Assembly: GCF_009830105.1 (NCBI RefSeq)
Contig: NZ_WURB01000020.1
Span: 1-64,000, forward strand
DNA from: Microvirga makkahensis
GTDB taxonomy: Bacteria > Pseudomonadota > Alphaproteobacteria > Rhizobiales > Beijerinckiaceae
Length of the DNA: 64,000 nucleotides
Reading direction: 5' to 3'
Each line of letters opens with the position of its first letter. Positions within the stretch are counted from its first letter, which is position 1. The position numbers and the translations under genes are program-made. Below, piece after piece: positions 36,029 to 44,536 of the stretch. A model generated the notes under the pieces. That model worked only from the letters and a program-made list of their open reading frames with translations, was not told the DNA's origin and searched no databases.

Positions 36029-37645
36029 ATGTCCGACATATCTGAAGTAGAAGCCGATCCCAGTTCGCTGGCCGACGAGTTGTGGGATGCCGTCATCGTC
36101 GGCACGGGTATTGGCGGTGCTACGATCGGATACAGCCTCGCAGAGCGAGGGCATCGGGTTCTCTTCATCGAGAAAGGCAAGGCGAACTTCACCGGTCCGG
36201 TCTCGATGGGCGTGGAGATCGAGAGCAGCGGCGAGCGTCTCGACTCCGCCCACTGGCCTGAGCGCATCACCACGCAGGTTGACGGCCGGGAGAGCCATAT
36301 CTTCGCGCCCCTCGGATGCGGCGCAGGGGGATCGTCGATCCTCTATGCAGCCACCCTTGAGCGCTTCGAGCGCAGCGACATCGAGTTTCTCGCGGAGCTG
36401 CCGCATCCGACAGGAGGATGGCCGGTCTCGTGGAGCGACATGGTTCAGTACTACGAGGAGGCGGAGCACCTCTATCGGGTCGTGGGAACGGTCGATCCGC
36501 TCTCGCCGCAACCGCAGAGGAATCTCCGTCCTCCGCCCCGCGCGAGCGCGGTTGACGAGCATTTCATGGAAAACTTCGCGAAGATGGGCCTCCATCCCTA
36601 CCGCCTTCACGTGGGTTTTGGGTACGCGCCAGGCTGCGCTGAATGCGGCGGCAGGCGATGCGAGCGCGATTGCAGGAGCGACGCCCGATCCGTGTGTCTG
36701 GCTCCTGCGTTGCGGACCGGCCGCGCAGTCCTGCTTGCGGAATGCGAAGCGGAGCGACTCGAAGCGGGTGCTCAGCGGGTCGAAGCGGTCATCTGCCGTC
36801 ATAAGGGACGGCTCTATCGGCTGCGCGGACGAATCATCGTTCTGGCGGCCGGTGCCTACCATAGCCCGGCCCTTCTCCTTCGGTCGAAAAACGACATCTG
36901 GCCAAGCGGTGTCGCCAATGGGTCTGGTCTCGTGGGGTGCAACCTGATGTTCCACGCGAACGAATGGATCGCTGTGTGGCCGCAGCGAAAACTGGCAACC
37001 AGCGGCCCCCGCAGAACGATCGGCCTACGGGACTTCTATGTCCGGGACGGGATGCGACTCGGCATGATCCAATCAACGGGGCTCTCCGCCGGCTTCAGCG
37101 AAGTGTATGGTTATCTTGTCAGCTGGTTCGATCGCAGCCTCTTCCGGCGTTTCGCGCCCCTTCGTCAGCTGCTGCGCATTCCGGCCACGTTCGGGGCATT
37201 CCTGTTCGGGCAGGCAACGGTCTTCACCATGGTCATCCAGGACATGCCTCAGCCTGGAAACCGGGTGATTCTTGATCCCGCCGATCCGAACCGCATTCGC
37301 GTCATCTACGATATTCCCGACGAACTCCGACAGCGAGCGCGGCGGGCGCGCAGGCTCCTGAGAGCGGCGCTCGGCCGCTTCCGTAGTCTGTCGCTCCAGC
37401 TCGACGTGCAACTCAACTACGGGCATCCCTGCGGAACCTGCCGCTTCGGCCATGATCCTGCCACGAGCGTGCTCGACTCCAACTGCAAGGCCCATGACCT
37501 CGACAATCTTTACGTTGTCGATGCATCCTTTATGCCGACCAGCGGCGGCACCAATCCGAGCCTCACGATCGCGGCCAATGCCTTGCGCGTTGCCGAGACC
37601 TTGAGCAAGCATTTGAAGGAGACCTCCACTGCATGGGCAGCCTGA
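36029..37645 (+). CDS. GMC-family FAD oxidoreductase
   Basis: The 538-residue protein starts with the FAD motif DAVIVGTGIGGATIGYSLAERG and has GCGAGGSSILYAATLERF as the second GMC signature. It ends with GHPCGTCRFGHDPATSVLDSNCKAHDLDNLYVVDASFMPTSGG, where the GMC C-terminal domain carries active-site residues. Family members oxidise alcohols, sugars or sterols. A cysteine-rich stretch (GCAECGGRRCERDCRSDARS) in the middle is unusual and might bind a metal or cluster. It precedes an acetyltransferase gene by 87 bases. In this island I infer oxidation of a sugar or lipid alcohol. Confidence 0.88.
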   Translation: MSDISEVEADPSSLADELWDAVIVGTGIGGATIGYSLAERGHRVLFIEKGKANFTGPVSMGVEIESSGERLDSAHWPERITTQVDGRESHIFAPLGCGAGGSSILYAATLERFERSDIEFLAELPHPTGGWPVSWSDMVQYYEEAEHLYRVVGTVDPLSPQPQRNLRPPPRASAVDEHFMENFAKMGLHPYRLHVGFGYAPGCAECGGRRCERDCRSDARSVCLAPALRTGRAVLLAECEAERLEAGAQRVEAVICRHKGRLYRLRGRIIVLAAGAYHSPALLLRSKNDIWPSGVANGSGLVGCNLMFHANEWIAVWPQRKLATSGPRRTIGLRDFYVRDGMRLGMIQSTGLSAGFSEVYGYLVSWFDRSLFRRFAPLRQLLRIPATFGAFLFGQATVFTMVIQDMPQPGNRVILDPADPNRIRVIYDIPDELRQRARRARRLLRAALGRFRSLSLQLDVQLNYGHPCGTCRFGHDPATSVLDSNCKAHDLDNLYVVDASFMPTSGGTNPSLTIAANALRVAETLSKHLKETSTAWAA

Positions 37646-37732
37646 AACGATGAGGACGGGCTGCCAGAATCGGATGGCTCTCCCGCAGTGCAAGCCGAGG
37701 GCGATCCCGCTTATCCGTCCACGAGGTGTTTG

Positions 37733-38260
37733 ATGATGGATCAGGCCATGCAGCTGATGCGCTCCACTCGACAAAGCGTGTCGTCCACCGAACCGGACTT
37801 CTCACGGGAGGTCAAAACCTTCCTGAGCTGGTGTCCCTCTCGATCTCTCATAGCCAGCATCCGCGCCTACCAGCGGGCAGGCGCATCGCAAACGCCCTGG
37901 GCGGCTTTGCAGCGGCGATGGGCGGTCCTTCGGCACCGTTTCTGGAGCGTTGTGACCGGCGCGGATATCCCGCTCAATTGCCAGATCGGGGGCGGGTTGC
38001 TCCTCCCCCATCCGAACGGCATCGTCATTCATCCTGACGCGCAGATCGGTCCCAATTGTCTCATCTTCCAGCAGGTCACCATCGGGACCATCGATGGAGG
38101 ATTGCCGCGAATTGCCGGGCATGTGGACATCGGCGCGGGAGCCAAGATTCTCGGTCCGGTCATCGTGGGCGAGCACGCGCGGATCGGGGCCAATGCTGTC
38201 GTCCTGACCGATGTTCCGGCCGGCGCGACGGCAGTCGGTATTCCGGCGCGGCTCATATGA
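37733..38260 (+). CDS. Left-handed beta-helix acetyltransferase (serine-acetyltransferase-like)
   Basis: The 175-residue protein has a short helical N-terminus and a hexapeptide-repeat C-terminus: IPLNCQIGGGLLLPHPNGIVIHPDAQIG, NCLIFQQVTIGTIDGGLPRIAGHVDIGAGAKILGPVIVGEHARIGANAVVLTDVP. It resembles serine O-acetyltransferases and the O-acetyltransferases that decorate exopolysaccharides. Two ATGs lie in tandem at 37733 and 37736. Given its neighbours a role in acetylating a sugar is more likely than cysteine synthesis. It converges with the Wzy gene at 38437. Confidence 0.88.
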   Translation: MMDQAMQLMRSTRQSVSSTEPDFSREVKTFLSWCPSRSLIASIRAYQRAGASQTPWAALQRRWAVLRHRFWSVVTGADIPLNCQIGGGLLLPHPNGIVIHPDAQIGPNCLIFQQVTIGTIDGGLPRIAGHVDIGAGAKILGPVIVGEHARIGANAVVLTDVPAGATAVGIPARLI

Positions 38261-38436
38261 GGGCTTGAGAAAGCGACGGCCGCGTCTCCGGCCGCGTCCC
38301 ATCGCTGGCGGACCTGAGGCTCATTGTTTTCCGGCCCGTTCCCGCTGGAGCGGATAGCGACCGCTGGCAAGGACACCAGCGCCCTCGCGCGCTGAGCCGC
38401 CATCCTTCCCGACCGCCTTAAGGGCTTTACGGAACA

Positions 38437-40110
38437 TCATTCCGCTTCTGAGGCCCGCCGCGCGTCATCGTCTGACACACAGGTGCGGGCAGGCGAGAGC
38501 AGTCCTCTGGGCCGACTAGGGGGCATGGGCATGCCGATCCGGAGATTCCCTGTCGGTCGGGTCGGGGAAGCTGACGCATCCATCGGCTGTCTCCTGACCT
38601 GGGCGGTCCGCACCAGCCCAATGCTAAGCCCAGCCATTATCCAGTAGACATATGGGATAAAGGAGATGCTACTGACGGTCATGATCGTCACCAGAATGGC
38701 CACGAGTGTTGCCAGGACCGCGCGCAGGTTGAGACCAGGTCTGGCCTCCTGCTTCAGCAGGCCGGCCAATCCGAGCAGGACGCAGCTGAAGAACAGCACG
38801 AACAATGCGAGGCCGACGACCCCGGACTCAAGAGCGATCTGCACGAAGGTGTTGACGACGTCTATGATACCCTGGCCCTGGACCATCTCCTGCATCTCCG
38901 GAGTAGAGAGATAATCGGCCGAGCCGAACAGAAGATTTCGCTCGATCACCAAGAGGGAGTTCTCCAAAAGCTGTTTCCTGTAGTCAACATTCTCCACATC
39001 GACGGAGCCGACGAACGGCAGAAGACGCAAGGCCCGTTCCCCTACCGGCGTGAACAACACCGGCGCCATCAGAACACCGGCGCCGATGAGCTTGAACGAA
39101 TTCGCGGCTCTGCGGGGACTGATCATGACCAGGATAAGCAGCAGCACGGCTGTTCCTACCCAGGGCCCGCGAGATAGGCTGGCGACCAAGCCAGCTGCTA
39201 GAATCGCGAGCGCAGCACGCACTTTGACGGTCCTGAACAGCTCTCCGCTCGTGGCGATCAGGCAGCCGATGGCGACCATCACCAAGTAGCCGAAGACGAT
39301 CGGCCCCTCGGCCGACGCTGTGGCACGCAGAGAGCCCTCACGGGTGATATAGGCGTGGATGAGCGGAACACCCCAACTCGAGGCGACAGGAGGATAGAGA
39401 AGCCAGCTCTTGGCCACCTCGAACACTCCGATCAGCGCCAGCGGGAGAACTGCGATCACGAAGGCCAGCAGGATCTTCATGACCTCGTCGATGCTCCTCA
39501 CGCCTCGACTGAAGGCAAAGTAGGGCAGCGCGATGGTCAACGTGTGGATCACCGCCGTTCTAATGACGTGCGTCGTTCCGGCCTCCCGGTACTGCAGGAC
39601 AGTCTGAAGGACGACGAAAGCCACCACCAGGATGTCGCAAACATTTCCCAGTCGCGATCGTCTCATCTCAGGGGACGGCGGCGTAGTCCACGCTGCGGAA
39701 GGATATGCTCCCGATGAGGTCCGTTGGGCTGATCCGCCGTGGCCGGAGAGCAGCACCGGTAGGAGCAGGAGCATGGACAGGACATGGGCATGATTGAGGA
39801 GCAAGAGGTAATGCACGAGGCCGAAGCCGCCAACGGTGACGGCAACCGGCGGCGTCGTGAAGAGCAGGATGATATAGAGAGGAAGCCGGGAGGTGCCTGT
39901 ACGCGCGTACCAGCAGATGGCCGCCAACGCGGCGGCAAAGACGAAAAAATTTCCGGACAGGAATACCGCAATGGTGCTGGCATACCAAGCGTTTCGCCAA
40001 ACGGCGAACTCTTTCCGTGACACAAGGTCGGCTGAGACGATCCGCCCAACATAGAAGGTTGGGATCGACAGGATCAGAATATAGACCAGCGCTCGTATGT
40101 TCTCGGACAT
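38437..40110 (-). CDS. O-antigen ligase/polymerase-type (Wzy-like) membrane protein
   Basis: The 557-residue protein has about twelve hydrophobic segments and a long periplasmic loop near residues 310-400, as in Wzy polymerases and WaaL ligases. AILAAGLVASLSRGPWVGTAVLLLIL contains the LSRGPW-type motif typical of the Wzy_C domain. It should polymerise lipid-linked repeat units on the periplasmic face of the inner membrane, working with the Wzx flippase at 42101-43474 and the Wzz-type protein. It is divergent from the GT4 gene at 40529. The Pro/Arg-rich C-terminal tail of about 60 residues is not conserved-looking. Confidence 0.9.
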   Translation of the reverse strand: MSENIRALVYILILSIPTFYVGRIVSADLVSRKEFAVWRNAWYASTIAVFLSGNFFVFAAALAAICWYARTGTSRLPLYIILLFTTPPVAVTVGGFGLVHYLLLLNHAHVLSMLLLLPVLLSGHGGSAQRTSSGAYPSAAWTTPPSPEMRRSRLGNVCDILVVAFVVLQTVLQYREAGTTHVIRTAVIHTLTIALPYFAFSRGVRSIDEVMKILLAFVIAVLPLALIGVFEVAKSWLLYPPVASSWGVPLIHAYITREGSLRATASAEGPIVFGYLVMVAIGCLIATSGELFRTVKVRAALAILAAGLVASLSRGPWVGTAVLLLILVMISPRRAANSFKLIGAGVLMAPVLFTPVGERALRLLPFVGSVDVENVDYRKQLLENSLLVIERNLLFGSADYLSTPEMQEMVQGQGIIDVVNTFVQIALESGVVGLALFVLFFSCVLLGLAGLLKQEARPGLNLRAVLATLVAILVTIMTVSSISFIPYVYWIMAGLSIGLVRTAQVRRQPMDASASPTRPTGNLRIGMPMPPSRPRGLLSPARTCVSDDDARRASEAE

Positions 40111-40528
40111 TGCGAATGTGCAGCCTTCGTATCCGGTTGTGAAGCCTTGTTCACCAGGACGATCCCACGCAGGCCCCGGCCGGTCGATCAGTCATTCTGG
40201 CGCTTGTGCGCCGGCATTTGGGATGGTGCGGACGGCTGAAGGATACAATGAGGTCGACCGGAATATAATCCGGCATTTCGAGTGTAACCCCTATTCTCCG
40301 GAGCGCCGTCGCGATGCTTCTACGGCATACGACGCACAGGCTGCCGGTGGGACGGATTCTCATCTCTACGACTCTGTTGGCAGAGACATGAGGTACCCTC
40401 AAAGAAGCATTGAAGCAGGAGGATTTGCCTTCCATCGTGACGGTACGGCGAGCCTGCGGGCCGTTGGCGAAGGCATTCTGATCTGCCTGACGACAGGTCA
40501 ATGGGTCTAAAGGGGTTGCAGCGTCTTG
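40111..40528. promoter_or_regulatory. 418-base divergent region between wzy-like and GT4 genes
   Basis: No supported gene. It must carry promoters in both directions. A TATAAT occurs at 40264-40269 on the plus strand without a good -35 partner at 17 bases. The plus-strand gene's weak ribosome-binding site (AAAGGGG) is near 40510. Confidence 0.35.
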
Positions 40529-41806
40529 ATGAATGGGAACGCCGTTATGTCGAATGGGCCACGTCTCGTGGTCTTGCCCACCTTGCCGGTCGCGCGGTCG
40601 GGTGACCGCTTCATCCTCACCAGAAAGTTCATCTCCGGGCTTTGCGAGTACCAGCGCTCGTGGCCAGGCCCCGTTCAGGTGGTGATGGAGCCTGCTCCAG
40701 ACGCCTCAGACAACCTCGATAACGTAGCTGTCCGACAGGAGGATCTGCCCTTCGAGCTCACGGTTTTACCTCATGAGAGTCTGGAGATTGCGGGCGTTCT
40801 GCAGGGCGCTGCCGTTGCGATGCTGGCCGTCCATTATCGGCAGACCCATTTGGCGCAACTATGCGCCCACTTGAATGTTCCCTGCATCTATGGTGCCGAG
40901 TATTCGCTGCGCACCCGGCTGCAGATCGCCAGGACAAACGCGCCGGGCCCACTGCGCTTCGCGCGACAAGCCCTCTGGCTCTTCGGGGAAGAGTGGAGGA
41001 TACGGCGGGCCGTTGCGGCTGCATCGGGGGTGCAGTGCAATGGAATCCCGACCTACGAAGCCTACCGGCGGATCAATCCATGCACGATACTGTTCTTCGA
41101 CACCCGCGTCAGGACCAGCATGCTGGCTGACGAATCTGCCCTGCACCGTCGATTCAAGGACCGGCGCCGTCGCGGCGAGTTGCGGCTTGTCTTCTCGGGG
41201 CGCCTCATCGCCATCAAGGGCGCGGACGACTTGGTGGTGGTGGCGGACGCCCTGCGCAGGTCGGGGCGGCCCTTCAGGCTGTTCATTTGCGGCTCCGGCA
41301 CTCTCGAACCTCGGATGCGGCACGAGGTCAAGCGGCGTGGCCTCGACGACGTCGTGTGCTTCAAAGGCAATCTCGATTTCGAGCAGGAACTCTTGCCTTT
41401 CATTCGCGACGAAATTGATCTGTTCGTCTGCTGTCACCGGCAGGGCGACCCATCATGTACCTATCTGGAAACCATGGCGTGCGGTGTGCCCATCGTAGGC
41501 TATTCGAATGAGGCCTTTCACGGCGTCATGGAAGCCAGCCGGGCCGGTTGGGCAACGCCCATCAACCGGCCTGCTCTCCTGGCCGCCCGGATTACCGCAC
41601 TCAGCGATGAGGACATTGACTCCCATAGTCTCCGCAGCCTTGCCTTTGCTCGCGAGCACACGTTCGAGAAAGAGTTCGAGCGACGAATGGAGCATGCGCG
41701 CGATCTCGCCGGCCTCGCCTCCGCTGCCCCGAACGCAAGCCTGAGCGCGCATCAAGACGAGCTTCAAGGGATGCGATCGACAGGTCTCAAGGGCAGAATC
41801 GCCTGA
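40529..41806 (+). CDS. GT4-family glycosyltransferase
   Basis: The 425-residue GT-B protein has an N-terminal domain beginning LVVLPTLPVARSGDRFILTRKF. Its C-terminal GT4 domain shows LRLVFSGRLIAIKGADDLVVVADAL, LFICGSGTLEPRM, and DLFVCCHRQGDPSCTYLETMACGVPIVGYSNEAF with the Glu of the donor-binding motif. It should add one sugar of the repeat unit. I use the ATG at 40529; a TTG directly before it is also possible. It is alone on the plus strand, facing the flippase gene. Confidence 0.92.
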   Translation: MNGNAVMSNGPRLVVLPTLPVARSGDRFILTRKFISGLCEYQRSWPGPVQVVMEPAPDASDNLDNVAVRQEDLPFELTVLPHESLEIAGVLQGAAVAMLAVHYRQTHLAQLCAHLNVPCIYGAEYSLRTRLQIARTNAPGPLRFARQALWLFGEEWRIRRAVAAASGVQCNGIPTYEAYRRINPCTILFFDTRVRTSMLADESALHRRFKDRRRRGELRLVFSGRLIAIKGADDLVVVADALRRSGRPFRLFICGSGTLEPRMRHEVKRRGLDDVVCFKGNLDFEQELLPFIRDEIDLFVCCHRQGDPSCTYLETMACGVPIVGYSNEAFHGVMEASRAGWATPINRPALLAARITALSDEDIDSHSLRSLAFAREHTFEKEFERRMEHARDLAGLASAAPNASLSAHQDELQGMRSTGLKGRIA

Positions 41807-42100
41807 TCCTCACGATACGGCCTGGGAGGTTCTGCCTCTCGGAACGTCGTGTCGCAAGGCTGGCGGCACTTTCGCGCAGAAGACCCTCGATAAGGCTCGC
41901 GCGGAAACCGCGATCATTCAAGCCTGTTCAGGCAAGGTGCTTGCCGGTATTCCCCGGGCAGACTGAAACTGCACGTCCGAGCGAAGCACGCGCGGTCGGA
42001 CGACCCGCGTCTTCACCGACCGGTTCGCGCCTCCCCACCCGCCGCCCCGCCGTGCGACTGCCGTCACCGAGACATAGACGCCAGCGGCTCAGCCCCTGCT
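41807..42100. other. 294-base convergent gap
   Basis: The GT4 and flippase genes converge. I see no gene and no clear hairpin with a T-run. Confidence 0.4.
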
Positions 42101-43474
42101 TCATTGCATCACAAGGAGCATGGCGCTTCTCCCCAACCACCCCAGAGCCGCACCGGCGATGAACAGCGGCGGGCCGATGAGTAGGCCGCCCGGCTGGAAG
42201 AGGCCGTTGCGCATCGCGAAGCGTATGGTGACCGGCCAGCCCGCATACTGGGTGAGGATAAGAGCTACGAGAGCACCATCGATGCCGTACAATGCAAACC
42301 CAAGCGGCAGGCCAAGACATAGCACAGCGACCCTGCAGAAATTCGCGGCCGCTTGGTAGCGCACCTGGCCCATGGCCAGGTACCCTTGCTCGGAGATGGA
42401 GGAGCGTGCGCCGATCAAGCCGAGCGAGAGCGCCGCTAGCATCGTTCCGGCCTCTCTGTAACGATCGTCGTACAGGAGGTCGACTATCGCCGGTCCGGCC
42501 ACGAATAGAAAGCCAGCCAGTCCGAAGAGCGCCACATCGGCTTGCAACTGGAATCGTCGATGCACCTGCCGCAGATCATTCGGGTGATTCCTGAACACCT
42601 CGCTCAGGGTCGGAAACACGACCGATCCGATGATGGCGTAGAAGGTCGAATACAGAACGCCGAGCAGTAGAACGGCAATGGAGTAGACCCCCAGAACGGT
42701 CGAGTCGACGATCGCTCCGAGAAGGATCCGATCGCCGCTGACAAGAAGAAATCCCATGACAGAGCTGAGAAAGATCCATTTGCCGAAGCTCAGAATGTCG
42801 GTCCAGGCACTCGGATCCCACATGATGCGGTTACGCGGCCCTGACAGGATAAGGTGTCCGGCAACTACCCTGAGTGTCGCCGCCACAAGTGAGCCGGCGA
42901 CGAGCGCCCAGACATTCCGGAAAGTGGTAGCGAGAATCAACATGACGATCAGGGCGGCCGCCTGACTCATCAGCTCGATCATGGTGATCTGTTCGAGCTG
43001 CATATTCCGGCGGGCTTGCTGCACCTTTGTCGTTTCGAAGCCCAAAATCAGAACGTAGAAGAAGAAGGCTACGATGACATAGGGGAGTTGCGGGTCCGTA
43101 TAAACCGTGCCGGGCCTAAACCAACCGGCCTGCTCAAGCAGGAAAATCCCGACGGCACAAGCCGCCGAGGCGATCAGGATGAGGACACCGCGCAGGATCT
43201 GCACGGTCCAGACAGTGTTTAGAAAGTCCGGATCGTCTCCTCGACGGTGAACCACGATATTCTGGGAGATGCCGACATCGGAGAGGTGCGCTAGTGCGAC
43301 CACGAGCGCTTGGATGACCGCCATGAGACCGAAGGCTTCCGGCGTGAGTAGGCGGGTCAGCAGCAGATTGCCGAACAACCGGAGCGATAGCGATGCGCCG
43401 TTCTGAATGAGCGTCCATCCACTCGCGCGGAGAATGCGTTTGCGTAAAGGAGCGGCAACAGCGTCATTGATCAT
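42101..43474 (-). CDS. Wzx-type oligosaccharide flippase
   Basis: The 457-residue protein has about twelve membrane helices and the MATE-like Wzx/polysaccharide-synthesis pattern: GWTLIQNGASLSLRLFGNLLLTRLLTPEAFGLMAV at the N-terminus and FGKWIFLSSVMGFLLVSGDRILLGAIVDSTVLGVYSIAVLL in the middle. The family moves undecaprenyl-diphosphate-linked repeat units across the inner membrane. It follows the BY-kinase-like gene by 192 bases on the same strand and may be the last gene of the long minus-strand series beginning with the NRPS. Confidence 0.92.
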   Translation of the reverse strand: MINDAVAAPLRKRILRASGWTLIQNGASLSLRLFGNLLLTRLLTPEAFGLMAVIQALVVALAHLSDVGISQNIVVHRRGDDPDFLNTVWTVQILRGVLILIASAACAVGIFLLEQAGWFRPGTVYTDPQLPYVIVAFFFYVLILGFETTKVQQARRNMQLEQITMIELMSQAAALIVMLILATTFRNVWALVAGSLVAATLRVVAGHLILSGPRNRIMWDPSAWTDILSFGKWIFLSSVMGFLLVSGDRILLGAIVDSTVLGVYSIAVLLLGVLYSTFYAIIGSVVFPTLSEVFRNHPNDLRQVHRRFQLQADVALFGLAGFLFVAGPAIVDLLYDDRYREAGTMLAALSLGLIGARSSISEQGYLAMGQVRYQAAANFCRVAVLCLGLPLGFALYGIDGALVALILTQYAGWPVTIRFAMRNGLFQPGGLLIGPPLFIAGAALGWLGRSAMLLVMQ

Positions 43475-43666
43475 GCTTGGCCCTTGTTGAACGCTATCGT
43501 CCGTCTGGCTCGGGAGGAGACGCGTACGGTGGATCGCTGTGGCAGCAAGCCCGGTGTGTGCAGCGCGCTCACCGGCTCCGTGCCTCTTCTTCTTACAGCA
43601 TCATCATACATGGGTCGAGGCAACCGTCTTCCCTGAGATTTCGAATTAAGCGGCCTGCCCGTGCTT

Positions 43667-44479
43667 TCAGCCGCGATCGCTATTTAGAACGACCCGGACG
43701 ATGTTCGTCGCCTCCAAGTGGCCTCTACAGGCATCGAGCTCCGCCATGGTCGAGTGCCCCGCCGCCAGCACTAGCAGCATGCAGTCGACTTCAGGCAGGA
43801 GTGCGACCGTCTCGTAGGAGGTGAGCAGGGGGGGCATGTCCAGAATGACGAGCGGGCGGTCGCCCTCTCGTTTCAACCGCTGGATTAGGGTCTTCGTCCG
43901 GCTGGACGCGATCACATCCGGAGCGTTCGCCCCCGAAGCGGCGCAGGGCAGCACGAATGCGCTCCGTCCCGAGACCTCAACCTTCACCATCGTGTCCTGA
44001 AGACGAGCCCTTCCATCCAGATAGTCGATCACGCCGACCAGCCTGTTCAACCCCAGGCTCCTGGCGATCTGCGGCTGCCGGAGGTTCAAATCGACCAGCA
44101 CGACCGGGCGCTCGCCCTGACGCGCAACGCTCAAGGCGAGGTTGATGGCTGTCGTCGTGTTTCCGCTCCTGTCGGTGGGCGAGGCGACTGCAAGCACCTG
44201 CCAGTCATGCTCGTCCATGACGTGCAGGACTTGGGTTCTCAGCAGGTCGAAGGGATGCGCGCGCTCGTCTGTGCCATCATGCGAGACGATGCGGTTGTCC
44301 TCCAGGTGAGCTGGGCAGAGGGAAACGGCCTTGACAGCGCTCCAGGACTCCACCGCAGCCCCGTGTCTGCGCTCCGATACGACTGAAACCTCGATCCGCT
44401 GAACGGGTGCAAGCGACTGCTCCGCCTCGACGGCTTGGTCCAATCCTATCCACTCGGCGGCTTGTGTGATCTGCACCAT
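43667..44479 (-). CDS. BY-kinase/CpsD-like ATPase lacking the Walker A lysine
   Basis: The 270-residue protein matches the cytoplasmic tyrosine-kinase/ParA-like domain that partners Wzz proteins in exopolysaccharide synthesis. PFDLLRTQV near residue 76, SPTDRSGNTTTAINLALSVAR at 100, VVLVDLNLRQPQIARSLGL as Walker A' and LVILDMPPLL as Walker B are visible. The P-loop reads SGNTTT where GKTTT is expected, so the lysine that binds ATP phosphates is Asn (codon AAC). No tyrosine cluster is present at the C-terminus. It probably does not act as an ordinary kinase; a structural or regulatory role is possible. It is 57 bases after the Wzz-type gene. Confidence 0.85.
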   Translation of the reverse strand: MVQITQAAEWIGLDQAVEAEQSLAPVQRIEVSVVSERRHGAAVESWSAVKAVSLCPAHLEDNRIVSHDGTDERAHPFDLLRTQVLHVMDEHDWQVLAVASPTDRSGNTTTAINLALSVARQGERPVVLVDLNLRQPQIARSLGLNRLVGVIDYLDGRARLQDTMVKVEVSGRSAFVLPCAASGANAPDVIASSRTKTLIQRLKREGDRPLVILDMPPLLTSYETVALLPEVDCMLLVLAAGHSTMAELDACRGHLEATNIVRVVLNSDRG

Positions 44480-44536
44480 TTGTATGACCTGACTCGTAAC
44501 AATTCGTGTGTCGTTCGGTTTGGCTTCAGCGCGTTC

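Noticed and set aside
38270-38300. Repeated CGGCCGCGTC units between converging genes
   Set aside because: Two short direct copies in GC-rich DNA without stem or T-run; could be chance.
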